Origin: Streptomyces griseoruber
GTDB lineage: Bacteria; Actinomycetota; Actinomycetes; Streptomycetales; Streptomycetaceae
NCBI RefSeq assembly: GCF_001514205.1
Contig: NZ_KQ948771.1
Span: 186,001 to 250,000 of the forward strand
DNA length: 64,000 bases
Reading direction: 5' to 3'
A program made the position numbers and the translations under genes. Below, piece after piece: positions 43,318 to 51,499 of the stretch; position 1 is the stretch's first letter; every line of letters starts with the position of its first letter. Under the pieces are notes generated by a model. That model ran no database searches. It was not told where the DNA came from and saw nothing but the letters and a program-made list of their open reading frames with translations.

Positions 43318-44279
43318 AGGTCCAGCTCCAGAATCGGTGAGAGTGCTCGGGACGAGCAGGTGGTGAACATGCCGTCGGCGCGTTCACGGTCGGTCAGGAT
43401 GTCGTCGCGGTGGTCGGGCTCTCCCGCGAGTACGCGCACGATGCACTCGCCGCAGATCCCCTGCTGGCAGGAATAGGGAGCGTCGACGCCCTCCGAGAGG
43501 AGGACGTCCAGGACGCTCTCGCCCTCCTTGATCTCGTACTCTCCACCGGACTTGGCGAGCCGCACCGTGAACGCGCCGCCCTCGGTGTGCGCGTCGGCGT
43601 CCTGCACGGGCGCGAAGCGCTCCTTGTAGATCGCGTCCGCGGGCCATCCCGCTCCCTGCGCGGAGGAGATCACGAAGTCCATGAAGCCTCCGGGTCCGCA
43701 CACGTAGACGGCGGTGTCCGGGTCGGGCGGGCCGAGGTCGCCGGCGCTGAACCGCTGGTAGTCCGGGCCGTCGTCGAAGTGCAGCCGTACGCGGGGGTTG
43801 CGTTCCAACTCGCCGAGGAACGCCGCGTCCGCCCGGCTGCGCGCGCAGTAGTGCAACTCGTACTCGGCGCCCGTGGCCTGGAGCAGATGCGCCATGGCCA
43901 GCAGGGGAGTGATACCGATACCGCCCGCCACCAGCAGATGGCGACGGGCCCGGTCCGAGACTCCGAACCTGTTGCGCGGACGCGAGATCCGCAGCCTGTC
44001 ACCCGCGCGGAGCCGGTGCATACCGAGGGAGCCGCCGCGCGACGCTGCCTCGGCCAGCACGGCCAGCTGGTACCGGGTGCGGTCGTGCGGCGGCCCGCAC
44101 AGCGAATACTGACGGATCAGTCCGGCGGCGCCGTCACCGTCCAGGAGCACGTCGACATGGGCGCCGGCGGCGAACTCCGGGAGCTCGGCTCCGTCGGGAC
44201 TGATCAGGTCGAGCACCACGATCCGCGCGGTCGCGTCGTACCGGGCGATCACGATGGTGTCGAGCCACTCGTTGCTCAT
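43314..44279 (-). CDS. VanB-type oxygenase reductase (FMN/FAD-NAD-[2Fe-2S])
   Basis: A 321-residue reductase with the phthalate-dioxygenase-reductase domain order: flavin domain (about 1-105, RQYSLCGPP), NAD domain (about 105-225, LVAGGIGITPLLAM and YVCGPGGFMD) and a C-terminal plant-type ferredoxin (CQQGICGECIV plus a final Cys in FTTCSS). It passes electrons from NADH to the Rieske oxygenase encoded 9 bp upstream. Confidence 0.93.
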   Translation of the reverse strand: MSNEWLDTIVIARYDATARIVVLDLISPDGAELPEFAAGAHVDVLLDGDGAAGLIRQYSLCGPPHDRTRYQLAVLAEAASRGGSLGMHRLRAGDRLRISRPRNRFGVSDRARRHLLVAGGIGITPLLAMAHLLQATGAEYELHYCARSRADAAFLGELERNPRVRLHFDDGPDYQRFSAGDLGPPDPDTAVYVCGPGGFMDFVISSAQGAGWPADAIYKERFAPVQDADAHTEGGAFTVRLAKSGGEYEIKEGESVLDVLLSEGVDAPYSCQQGICGECIVRVLAGEPDHRDDILTDRERADGMFTTCSSRALSPILELDL

Positions 44280-44288
44280 GGTGCTCGC

Positions 44289-45578
44289 TCAGATTCCAGC
44301 CGTGGCGTCGACATCGGCTTCCGCCGGACGTTTGCCGATGGTGAACAGGCCGGACTGGGTGTGGTGGACCTCCGACGTGTCACGGATGATGTTGATCGGG
44401 TCGCGTCCGGCCTCGACGTCGTCGGCCATCGTCAGAAGCATCCGGCGCAGCATGACGACGCCGCGATCCCCGGTGGCCAGGGTCTCCTCGGAGTCCAAGG
44501 TGATGGCGCCCTGTGAACCCTGGGCCTCGTTGTCACCGGGGAACCGCTGGCGCTCCTCGTCGGTCAGCTCGTGGTTCAGCTTGCCGTTCTGCTGGATGCC
44601 GATGACGAAGCGGACCATGCGCTCGTGGTCGTTGGTGCGGATGGAGAAGAAGAGCCGGTGGGTGGTGTCGTCGGAGGGCACGACCCACAGCAGCTGGTCC
44701 GGCCGCTGGTCGGGGGTGACCTTTACGTAGTCCGCCAGGCCGAAGACGTTGGGAAGGTGCTGCTCGACGTCGAAGCTGTACTCGGTGACCTCTCCGTCCT
44801 CGCCCTCGATCTCGAACCGCTGGGTGTACTTGACGCCGTGGTCGGTGCGCTCGTACGTCAGGCGGTCGGCGATGGTGGCCGGGTCGAAGAAGTTCTCGGG
44901 GTAGCCGAAGGTGCCGGTGCCCAGCATCTGGTAGCCGCTGTGCGTGGAGTGCAGCCAGGTGACGTGGGTCGGGTCGGCGGAGTTCTCGTAGACGTTGAGC
45001 CAGCTGAAGTCCGCCGGCATTCCGAGGACCGCCGCGTGCGGGACGGGCCAGCTCGCGAAGTACCTCTCGTCCTCGGCGGGGTTCTCCAGCGCGTCGTAGC
45101 GCGGGAGCTCGGGTTTGAGCTCGGGCGGGCCCATGTAGACGAAGACCAGGCCGTAGCGCTCCGCGACGGGGTACCAGGGCTGGCGGGCGGCGTCGCGGCG
45201 GCGCCCGAGGGCCGGTTCGCAGGCCTGCTCGATGCAGTGGCCCTGGACGTCGAATTTCCAGCCGTGGTAGCAGCAGCGGATGCCGTCGTCCTCGACACGG
45301 CCGTAGAAGAGGCTGGCGCCACGGTGGGTGCAGCGCTCGATGACGACGCCGGGGTTGCCCTGCCCGTCCCGGAAGACGACCAGGTCTTCGCCCAGGACGC
45401 GGGTCTTCTGCGGCAGGGCGCCGGCGACGAGCGTCTCCGAGCTGGCGACGGGGTGCCAGTAGCGGCGCAGTGCCTCACCCATGGGCGTACCGGGCCCGAC
45501 CTCGCGCAGACGGGCGTTGTACGAGGGCTTCGGGCGGCCGTAGGCCGTACCGGTGTCGATCTCTGAAGTGGTGGTCAT
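44289..45578 (-). CDS. Rieske aromatic oxygenase, alpha subunit (O-demethylase/hydroxylase type)
   Basis: A 429-residue oxygenase. The Rieske ligands are Cys83, His85, Cys102 and His105 (RCTHRG and CCYHGW). The mononuclear iron site is near ENSADPTHVTWLH (His205, His210). No small beta subunit is adjacent, as in the alpha-only vanillate/phthalate group, and the reductase is VanB-like. It is a good candidate for the entry step, removing a methoxy group or hydroxylating the ring. The ATG at 45578 follows GGGAGA. Divergent from a TetR regulator. Confidence 0.9.
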   Translation of the reverse strand: MTTTSEIDTGTAYGRPKPSYNARLREVGPGTPMGEALRRYWHPVASSETLVAGALPQKTRVLGEDLVVFRDGQGNPGVVIERCTHRGASLFYGRVEDDGIRCCYHGWKFDVQGHCIEQACEPALGRRRDAARQPWYPVAERYGLVFVYMGPPELKPELPRYDALENPAEDERYFASWPVPHAAVLGMPADFSWLNVYENSADPTHVTWLHSTHSGYQMLGTGTFGYPENFFDPATIADRLTYERTDHGVKYTQRFEIEGEDGEVTEYSFDVEQHLPNVFGLADYVKVTPDQRPDQLLWVVPSDDTTHRLFFSIRTNDHERMVRFVIGIQQNGKLNHELTDEERQRFPGDNEAQGSQGAITLDSEETLATGDRGVVMLRRMLLTMADDVEAGRDPINIIRDTSEVHHTQSGLFTIGKRPAEADVDATAGI

Positions 45579-45680
45579 GGTGCGGTCTCCCGTGCGGCTC
45601 GGGGGCACAACTCGTAGCGCGGGCAGGGTTGTGGGGGATCACCTGCGAGGGCACGGTGGTGTGCGGTCCTCGAATAGGAT

Positions 45681-45701
45681 TGTGCATTCACATTCGCATT
45701 A
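45681..45701. promoter_or_regulatory. TetR operator candidate upstream of the Rieske operon
   Basis: The minus strand reads GTAATGCGAATGTGAATGCAC, sharing AATGTGAATGC with the inverted repeat at 46441-46470. It lies in the 211-bp gap between the divergent Rieske and tetR genes. Confidence 0.5.
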
Positions 45702-45789
45702 CGCCTCGTGGGCGTCAAGGGCTGTGTTCGCGAAGCGGGCCGGGCGGCACGCCGCCGGGGCGGATGCCGACGGTGTATAGGCTGGGACG

Positions 45790-46431
45790 GTGAGTACCGA
45801 ACCGTCACTCGATCTGCCGCCGGCGCAGCAGGCCCGCAGCCGGCTGACCCAGCAGCGGATCCTGGAGGCGGGTACGGCCCTCCTGGAGGAGGGCGGCACC
45901 GAGGCGCTCACGGTCGCGGCCGTCGCCTCCCGGGCGGGCGTCTCGGTGGGCAGCGTCTACCGGCGGTTCGGCGACAAGGATCGGCTGATCGCGGCTCTGC
46001 AGCACGCCATGATCGACGAGTTCCGCGCCGACATCATCCGCCGTTTCGCGCCGCTGAGCACGGACCCGACCGCGCTGGTCACCTCGGCGGTCGCCGGCCT
46101 CACCGAGACCTATCAGGCGCACGAGCGACTGATGCGCGTCTTCCTGGCCGCGGGCGCGACTGATCCCGCGGTGGCCCGGGTCGGCTCGGAGGCCGCCATC
46201 GACGCCGCCCGGGTCTTCCGTCGGTTCCTGGAGTCGATCATTCCCATGATCGACGCGCCGGAGCCGGAGCGACGCCTGGACGTCGTCTACCGCCTGATCT
46301 ACGGAACCTGCCAGAACCGCGTGCTGTACGGCGATCTCTTCGAGTCCGACCGGCCGCTGACGTGGCGTCAGCTCACGGACGAACTGGTGAACGTCGCCTG
46401 CCTGTCCCTGCTCGGTGCGCAGGCGCGGTGA
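45790..46431 (+). CDS. TetR-family regulator
   Basis: A 213-residue regulator. The HTH is at about residues 18-62 (QQRILEAGTALLEEGGTEALTVAAVASRAGVSVGSVYRRFGDKD), with a helical effector domain after it. Divergent from the Rieske operon; matching motifs on both sides of the gene (45681 and 46441) suggest it controls the Rieske operon, itself and the following GlcG-like gene. Confidence 0.92.
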   Translation: MSTEPSLDLPPAQQARSRLTQQRILEAGTALLEEGGTEALTVAAVASRAGVSVGSVYRRFGDKDRLIAALQHAMIDEFRADIIRRFAPLSTDPTALVTSAVAGLTETYQAHERLMRVFLAAGATDPAVARVGSEAAIDAARVFRRFLESIIPMIDAPEPERRLDVVYRLIYGTCQNRVLYGDLFESDRPLTWRQLTDELVNVACLSLLGAQAR

Positions 46432-46440
46432 GTCGCGATC

Positions 46441-46470
46441 TAATGTGAATGCGAGCACCCCTTCACATTA
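46441..46470. promoter_or_regulatory. TetR operator candidate, 9-bp inverted repeat
   Basis: TAATGTGAA and TTCACATTA are perfectly complementary across a 12-base spacer, 80 bp upstream of the GlcG/HbpS-like gene and just past the tetR stop. Confidence 0.55.
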
Positions 46471-46549
46471 ATGGCCGACGGCGACATACTGGCTTCCGCC
46501 ACGGAAGTCGGCCGCTCGACCATGCGGCCGCCAGGGAAGGAACCGCCCC

Positions 46550-46972
46550 ATGCGAGAGCCGCTCAGCTACGAGATCGCCCACGGCGCCGCGCTCGCCGCT
46601 CTGGAAGCGGGAAGGGCCGAGGGGCACAAGGTGTGCGCTGTCGTGGTCAACCGGAGCGGCGTCACCAAGGTGCTGCTCAGCGACGACGGCGTCGGCTTGC
46701 TCGGCGTGGAGACCGCGCGACGCAAGGCGTACACCTCAGCCGTGAGCGGTGTCCCGACCGCCAAGTTCGCGGCCTTCGCCGCGTCCCCGCAGATGGAGGT
46801 GGCGCCTCCCCACCTGGTCGATGCCAACCTTCTGCCGGTCGCCGGCGGCGTGCCGATCGTGACGGCCGACGGGGAGGTCATCGGCGCCATCGGGGTGGGC
46901 GGGGCGGACGACACCACGGACGACCGGATCGCGCACCAGGCTCGTGAGTCCGTGGCGAAGATCGTCGCGTAG
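46550..46972 (+). CDS. GlcG/HbpS-family protein
   Basis: A 140-residue protein of the GlcG/HbpS fold: SYEIAHGAALAALEAGRAEGHKVCAVVVNRSG, an ARRKAYTSA helix, then AGGVPIV-ADGEVIGAIGVGGA. Members are small helper proteins, often beside aromatic or glycolate catabolic genes; HbpS in Streptomyces binds haem. No signal peptide is visible, so it is probably cytoplasmic. Its exact role is unknown. Confidence 0.88.
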   Translation: MREPLSYEIAHGAALAALEAGRAEGHKVCAVVVNRSGVTKVLLSDDGVGLLGVETARRKAYTSAVSGVPTAKFAAFAASPQMEVAPPHLVDANLLPVAGGVPIVTADGEVIGAIGVGGADDTTDDRIAHQARESVAKIVA

Positions 46973-47033
46973 GCCCTTTTCCTGGTGCGCAGGGGCAATC
47001 GGCGCGTGGCCGGAATGCGGCGGCCCCCGGCTC

Positions 47034-47915
47034 TCAGATCACCGCACGGATGATTCCGACGGTGCGTGCCAGGTGCGGTTCGGCGCGGTCGGCGCGGTGG
47101 GCGACGGCCAGCTCCACACGTGCGCCGGCGCCGGGCAGGGGCAAGTAGGCCACTCCGTCGAGTGCCAGCGCTGTCACCGGTTCGGGCACGACGGCGACGC
47201 CGAGGCCGCCGGCCACGAGGGTGACCAGCGTCGACGTCTCACCTACCTCGTGGCGGATGCGCGGTTCGACGCCGTCGTCGCGCAGCAGGCCCAGGACGAT
47301 GTCGTACATCACGGACCGTCGGTCGGCGGAGTGCACGATCAGGTCGGCACCGGCCAGGTCCGCTACCCGCAGGCGTTTGCGGCGGGCGAGCGGGTGGTCG
47401 AGCGGAACGGCGACGACCAGCCGGTCCCGGCGCAAGGTGTGCACGGTGAGCGAGAGGTCGGCCGCCGGTGGGCGCAGCAGGGCGACGTCGATGGCGCCGG
47501 TGCGCAACGCCTCGACCTGGTCGGGTGCGAGCATCTCGCCGCGGAAGGAGAACTCGACGCCCGGCAGTTCCTCGGTGAGCCGCCGGGAGAGCGCGGGCAG
47601 GAGGCTGTACGTCGCCGAGCCCACACACCCGATCGCGAGGTGCCCGACCGAGCCGGCCGCCACGAGCCGTGCGTGGTGGGCGGCTTCGTCGACGTCGGCC
47701 AGGATCGCACGCGCCCGCTCCAGGTAGGCCCGGCCGGCCTCGGTCAGATCCACGCGCCGTGTGGTGCGGTGCAGCAGCTCGACGCCGAGCTCTGCCTCCA
47801 GCTGCCGGATCTGCTGGGACAGCGGCGGCTGGGCCATGTGGAGCCGCTCGGCCGCACGCCCGAAGTGACGCTCCTCGGCCACCGCCACGAAGTACCGCAG
47901 GTGCCGCAGATCCAT
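47034..47915 (-). CDS. LysR-family regulator of the pca genes (CatR/PcaQ-like)
   Basis: A 293-residue LysR protein. The N-terminus (MDLRHLRYFVAVAEERHFGRAAERLHMAQPPLSQQIRQLE) is the classic form of the CatM/BenM/CatR group. It is divergent from pcaF with only 71 bp between, and an inverted repeat (47924-47945) lies there. It probably activates pcaF-pcaI-pcaJ in response to a ring-cleavage product such as 3-oxoadipate or muconate. Confidence 0.92.
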   Translation of the reverse strand: MDLRHLRYFVAVAEERHFGRAAERLHMAQPPLSQQIRQLEAELGVELLHRTTRRVDLTEAGRAYLERARAILADVDEAAHHARLVAAGSVGHLAIGCVGSATYSLLPALSRRLTEELPGVEFSFRGEMLAPDQVEALRTGAIDVALLRPPAADLSLTVHTLRRDRLVVAVPLDHPLARRKRLRVADLAGADLIVHSADRRSVMYDIVLGLLRDDGVEPRIRHEVGETSTLVTLVAGGLGVAVVPEPVTALALDGVAYLPLPGAGARVELAVAHRADRAEPHLARTVGIIRAVI

Positions 47916-47923
47916 ACGTCATC

Positions 47924-47945
47924 CATATCAATCGCATCGGATATG
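47924..47945. promoter_or_regulatory. LysR-type operator between lysR and pcaF
   Basis: CATATC-N10-GATATG, an AT-rich dyad 8 bp upstream of the lysR start, fitting the 15-bp T-N11-A style sites of LysR regulators. Confidence 0.55.
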
Positions 47946-47986
47946 TGTACTTCAGAATATCGCGGCCCGGGATTAGCGTCCCTGTC

Positions 47987-49192
47987 ATGAGTGCTTTCCT
48001 GTACGCCGCGACCCGGACGCCGTTCGGCCGCTTCAACGGCGCGCTGGCCGGCGTCCGCCCCGACGACCTCGCCGCCGCCGCGATCACCTCGACGCTCGCC
48101 CGGGTACCGGGCCTCGACCCCGCCGCGATCGGCGACGTGGTGTGGGGCAACGCCAACGGCGCCGGTGAGGAGAACCGCAACGTCGGCCGTATGGCGGCGC
48201 TCCTCGCCGGCCTCCCGGTGAGCGTGCCGGGCACCACGGTCAACCGACTGTGCGGATCGAGCCTCGACGCGGCGATGACGGCCAGCCGCACCATCGAGTC
48301 CGGGGACGCCGAGGTGGTGCTCACCGGCGGCGTCGAGTCGATGACGCGTGCGCCGTGGGTGCTGCCCAAGTCGGCGAAACCGTTCCCGGCCGGAGACGTC
48401 ACCGCGGTCTCCACCACCCTCGGCTGGCGGTTGGTCAACCCGCGGATGCCGAAGGAGTGGACGATCAGCCTCGGCGAGTCCAACGAGCAGCTCCACGAAC
48501 GCTTCGGGATCTCCCGCGAGCGCCAGGACGCGTTCGCCGCCCGTTCCCACCAACTCGCCCACGCCGCCTGGGAGTCGGGCTTCTACGACGACATGGTGGT
48601 GCCGGTCGACGGCATCGACCTCACCCGCGACGAGGGCATCCGGCCCGGATCCACCCCCGAGGTGCTGGCGGGACTCAAGCCGGTCTTCCGTACGCCGGAG
48701 CAGGGCGGCACCATCACCGCAGGCAACGCCAGCCCGCTCAACGACGGCGCCTCCGCCGTGCTGCTGGGCAGTGAGAAGGCCGCGGCCGTGATCGGGGCCG
48801 AGCCGATCGCCCGTATCGCAGGGCGCGGGGTGATGGCGCTGGAGCCGCAGGCCTTCGGCTATGCCCCGGTCGAGGCCGCGAACCGTGCGCTGGCCCGGGC
48901 CGGGATCGGCTGGGACCAGGTCGGTGCGGTCGAACTGAACGAGGCCTTCGCCGTGCAGTCACTCGCCTGCGTGGACGCGTGGAAGATCGACCCCGCCCTC
49001 GTCAACCAGAAGGGCGGCGCCATCGCGATCGGCCACCCGCTCGGCGCCTCGGGCGGCCGCATCCTCGCCACCCTGGCCAAGGTGCTGCGCGAGACGAGGC
49101 AGCGCTACGGCGTCGCCGCGATCTGCATCGGGGTCGGCCAAGGGCTGGCCGTCGTACTGGAGAACTGCGACGTCACGGAGGTGGCCCGATGA
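47987..49192 (+). CDS. pcaF: 3-oxoadipyl-CoA thiolase
   Basis: A 401-residue thiolase. The acyl-accepting Cys89 is in NRLCGSSLDA, the His is in GHPLGASGGR and the second Cys in CIGVGQG. The length and the pcaF-pcaI-pcaJ order indicate the last step of the 3-oxoadipate pathway, splitting 3-oxoadipyl-CoA with CoA into succinyl-CoA and acetyl-CoA. No strong ribosome site precedes the ATG. Its stop overlaps the pcaI start (ATGA). Confidence 0.93.
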   Translation: MSAFLYAATRTPFGRFNGALAGVRPDDLAAAAITSTLARVPGLDPAAIGDVVWGNANGAGEENRNVGRMAALLAGLPVSVPGTTVNRLCGSSLDAAMTASRTIESGDAEVVLTGGVESMTRAPWVLPKSAKPFPAGDVTAVSTTLGWRLVNPRMPKEWTISLGESNEQLHERFGISRERQDAFAARSHQLAHAAWESGFYDDMVVPVDGIDLTRDEGIRPGSTPEVLAGLKPVFRTPEQGGTITAGNASPLNDGASAVLLGSEKAAAVIGAEPIARIAGRGVMALEPQAFGYAPVEAANRALARAGIGWDQVGAVELNEAFAVQSLACVDAWKIDPALVNQKGGAIAIGHPLGASGGRILATLAKVLRETRQRYGVAAICIGVGQGLAVVLENCDVTEVAR

Positions 49193-49884
49193 GCCGGACG
49201 GAGATCGTCGAGAGCGCAGACGCGGCGGTCGCCGGCATCGAGGACGGGGCGACCGTCCTGGTCGGCGGATTCGGCCTGGCCGGGATGCCGTTCGACCTGA
49301 TCGACGCGCTCATCCGGCAGGGCGCGAAGGACCTGACGATCGTGTCCAACAACGCGGGCAACGGCGACGTCGGGCTGGCCGCGCTGCTGGCCGCGGGGCG
49401 GGTGCGCAAGGTGCTGTGCTCCTTCCCGCGCCAGGCCGACTCGTGGGTCTTCGACGGCCTCTACCGCGCGGGGAAGATCGAGCTGGAGGTGGTGCCGCAG
49501 GGCAACCTCGCCGAGCGGATGCGCGCGGCCGGTGCCGGTATCGGCGCCTTCTACTGCCCGACCGCGGTCGGCACCCCGCTTGCCGAGGGCAAGGAGGTGC
49601 GGGAGATCGACGGCCGCACCTACCTGCTGGAGTACCCCATCAAGGGCGACTACGCGCTGATCGGCGCGCATGCCGCGGACACGCTGGGCAACCTCGTCTA
49701 CCGCAAGACCGCCCGCAACTTCGGACCGGTCATGGCCACAGCCGCGACGACGACCATCGTCCAGGTCGACCAGGTCGTCGAGCCGGGCACACTCGACCCC
49801 GAGGCCGTCGTCACCCCGTCCATCTACGTCGACCGGATCGTCCAGGTCGAGGCCCGTCACTACACCGTCCAGGGGGCACGATGA
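49189..49884 (+). CDS. pcaI: 3-oxoadipate CoA-transferase, alpha subunit
   Basis: A 231-residue subunit A of a class I CoA-transferase. The glycine-rich VGGFGLAGMPFDLIDAL is near the N-terminus, and ELEVVPQGNLAERMRAAGAGIGAFYCPTAVGT matches the family. With PcaJ it moves CoA from succinyl-CoA to 3-oxoadipate. Translationally coupled on both sides (ATGA). Confidence 0.93.
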   Translation: MSRTEIVESADAAVAGIEDGATVLVGGFGLAGMPFDLIDALIRQGAKDLTIVSNNAGNGDVGLAALLAAGRVRKVLCSFPRQADSWVFDGLYRAGKIELEVVPQGNLAERMRAAGAGIGAFYCPTAVGTPLAEGKEVREIDGRTYLLEYPIKGDYALIGAHAADTLGNLVYRKTARNFGPVMATAATTTIVQVDQVVEPGTLDPEAVVTPSIYVDRIVQVEARHYTVQGAR

Positions 49885-50528
49885 CCACCACGTCCACCGA
49901 CCATCGTCTGTCGATGGACGAACTGGCCGCCGTGATCGCACGCGACATCCCGGCCGGCTCCTTCGTCAACCTCGGCATCGGACAACCCACCAAGATCGCC
50001 GACCATCTGCCGGACGGCTCCGGGGTGGTGCTGCACACCGAGAACGGCATGCTCAACATGGGCCCGAAGGCCGAGGGCGACGCGGTCGACCCCGACCTGA
50101 CCAACGCCGGCAAGGTCCCGGTCACCGAACTGCCGGGCGCGGCCTACTTCCACCACGCCGACTCCTTCGCCATGATGCGCGGCGGCCACCTCGACGTCTG
50201 CGTCCTCGGCGCCTACCAGGTCGCCTTCGACGGCGACCTCGCCAACTGGACCACCGGCAAACCCGAGGACATCCCCGCCGTCGGCGGGGCCATGGACCTC
50301 GCCATCGGCGCCAAGGACGTCTACGTGATGATGACGCTCTTCACCCGCTCCGGTGAGCCCAAACTCGTACCGCACTGCACCTACCCGCTCACCGGCCTCG
50401 GCTGCGTCAGCCGCGTCTACACCGACCACGGCGTCTTCGACGTCGGCGCCGAGGGCATACGCATCCGAGAGACATACGGCATCGGCGCCGACGAACTCGC
50501 CGAACGGCTCGGCATCACGCCGGCTTAG
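49881..50528 (+). CDS. pcaJ: 3-oxoadipate CoA-transferase, beta subunit
   Basis: A 215-residue subunit B. The catalytic Glu is in LHTENGMLNMGP and VNLGIGQPTKIADHL is the CoA-binding start. The C-terminus is normal. The stop TAG (50526-50528) sits exactly at the left junction of an IS5 element: its TA comes from the duplicated target TTA and its G is the first base of the IS. Because G also follows the right-hand TTA copy, the same stop existed before insertion, so the protein is unharmed. Confidence 0.93.
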   Translation: MTTTSTDHRLSMDELAAVIARDIPAGSFVNLGIGQPTKIADHLPDGSGVVLHTENGMLNMGPKAEGDAVDPDLTNAGKVPVTELPGAAYFHHADSFAMMRGGHLDVCVLGAYQVAFDGDLANWTTGKPEDIPAVGGAMDLAIGAKDVYVMMTLFTRSGEPKLVPHCTYPLTGLGCVSRVYTDHGVFDVGAEGIRIRETYGIGADELAERLGITPA

Positions 50529-51412
50529 AGGTCCTAACAGAAGTTGTTGATCATGTGACTGTCGGCGTGGTTTCTCGTTGGTCTTGCCGTGGGGAAGAGG
50601 GAGTCGCGGCCGTGGATCGTCTCGGACGAACTCTGGTCGCTCATCGAGCCGTTGTTGCCCGAGCCGGGTCCGAAACTGGTCGAGGGTAGACCGCGGGTCC
50701 CGGACCGGCAGGCGCTGTGCGGGATCCTGTTCGTGCTGCATACCGGGATCCAGTGGGAGTACCTGCCCCAGGAGCTGGGCTTCGGCTCGGGGATGACGTG
50801 CTGGAGGCGCCTGGCCGCGTGGAACGAGGCCGGCGTGTGGGACCAGCTGCATCTGGTGCTGCTGAAGAAGCTGCGGGTGGCGAAGAAGCTGGACTGGTCG
50901 CGGGCGGTGATCGACTCCTCCCACGTCAGGGCGGCCCGGCGGGGCCCAAAAGCGGGCCCAGCCCGGTCGACCGCGCACGGCCGGGCAGCAAGCACCACGT
51001 CCTCACCGACGGCCAGGGCATCCCGCTCGCGGTGTCCCTGACCGGCGGAAACCGCAACGACGTCACCCAGCTGATCCCGCTGCTGGACAAGGTCCCGGCC
51101 GTGGCCGGACTCGTCGGCCGCCCCCGGCGCAGGCCCGATGCGCTGCTGGCCGACCGCGGCTACGACCACGACAAGTATCGGCGCCTGCTCTGGGCCCGCG
51201 GCATCCGCCCGGTCATCGCCGAACGCGGCCAGCCCCACGGCTCAGGCCTGGGCATCTTCCGCTACGTGGTCGAGCGCACGATCGCCTGGCTGCACGGCTT
51301 CCGCCGACTGCGCATCCGATGGGAACGACGCGACGACATCCACGAAGCGTTCCTCGGCCTCGCCACCTGTCTCATCACCCACCGACACGTCCAACGCCTT
51401 TGTTAGGACCTC
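50528..51412 (+). mobile_element. IS5-family insertion sequence (885 bp, 3-bp TTA duplication)
   Basis: The ends are 12-bp perfect inverted repeats GAGGTCCTAACA (50528-50539) and TGTTAGGACCTC (51401-51412). Both are flanked by TTA (50525-50527 and 51413-51415). The length, TNA target duplication and two-frame transposase fit the IS427/IS5 group. It inserted into the stop codon of pcaJ, separating pcaJ from its terminator at 51443. Confidence 0.9.
50589..51406 (+). CDS. IS5-family transposase with probable programmed frameshift
   Basis: Two overlapping frames together encode one DDE transposase. The first (GTG at 50589) gives the N-terminal domain (WIVSDELWSLIEPLLPEP, GIQWEYLPQELGFGSGMTCWRR) and reaches the first Asp (AVIDSSHVRAARRG). 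The second continues with GSKHHVLTDGQGIPLAVSLTGGNRND, LADRGYD and YVVERTIAWLHGFRRL. The switch lies at the slippery CCCAAAAG (50945-50952), the place where this IS group makes its full transposase by ribosomal frameshifting. It looks functional. Confidence 0.85.
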
Positions 51413-51442
51413 TTAGCGTCTTGCGCGCAGCTCCGCAGCTGC

Positions 51443-51488
51443 CGACGGCCTCGGTGCCGCCCCGCATGGGGCGGCACCGAGGCCGTCG
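51443..51488. terminator. Strong bidirectional terminator, 21-bp perfect stem
   Basis: Arms 51443-51463 and 51468-51488 pair perfectly around a GCAT loop. Originally just after pcaJ and facing the minus-strand AttH-like relic, it now follows the IS. Confidence 0.88.
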
Positions 51489-51499
51489 ACTGATCGGCG

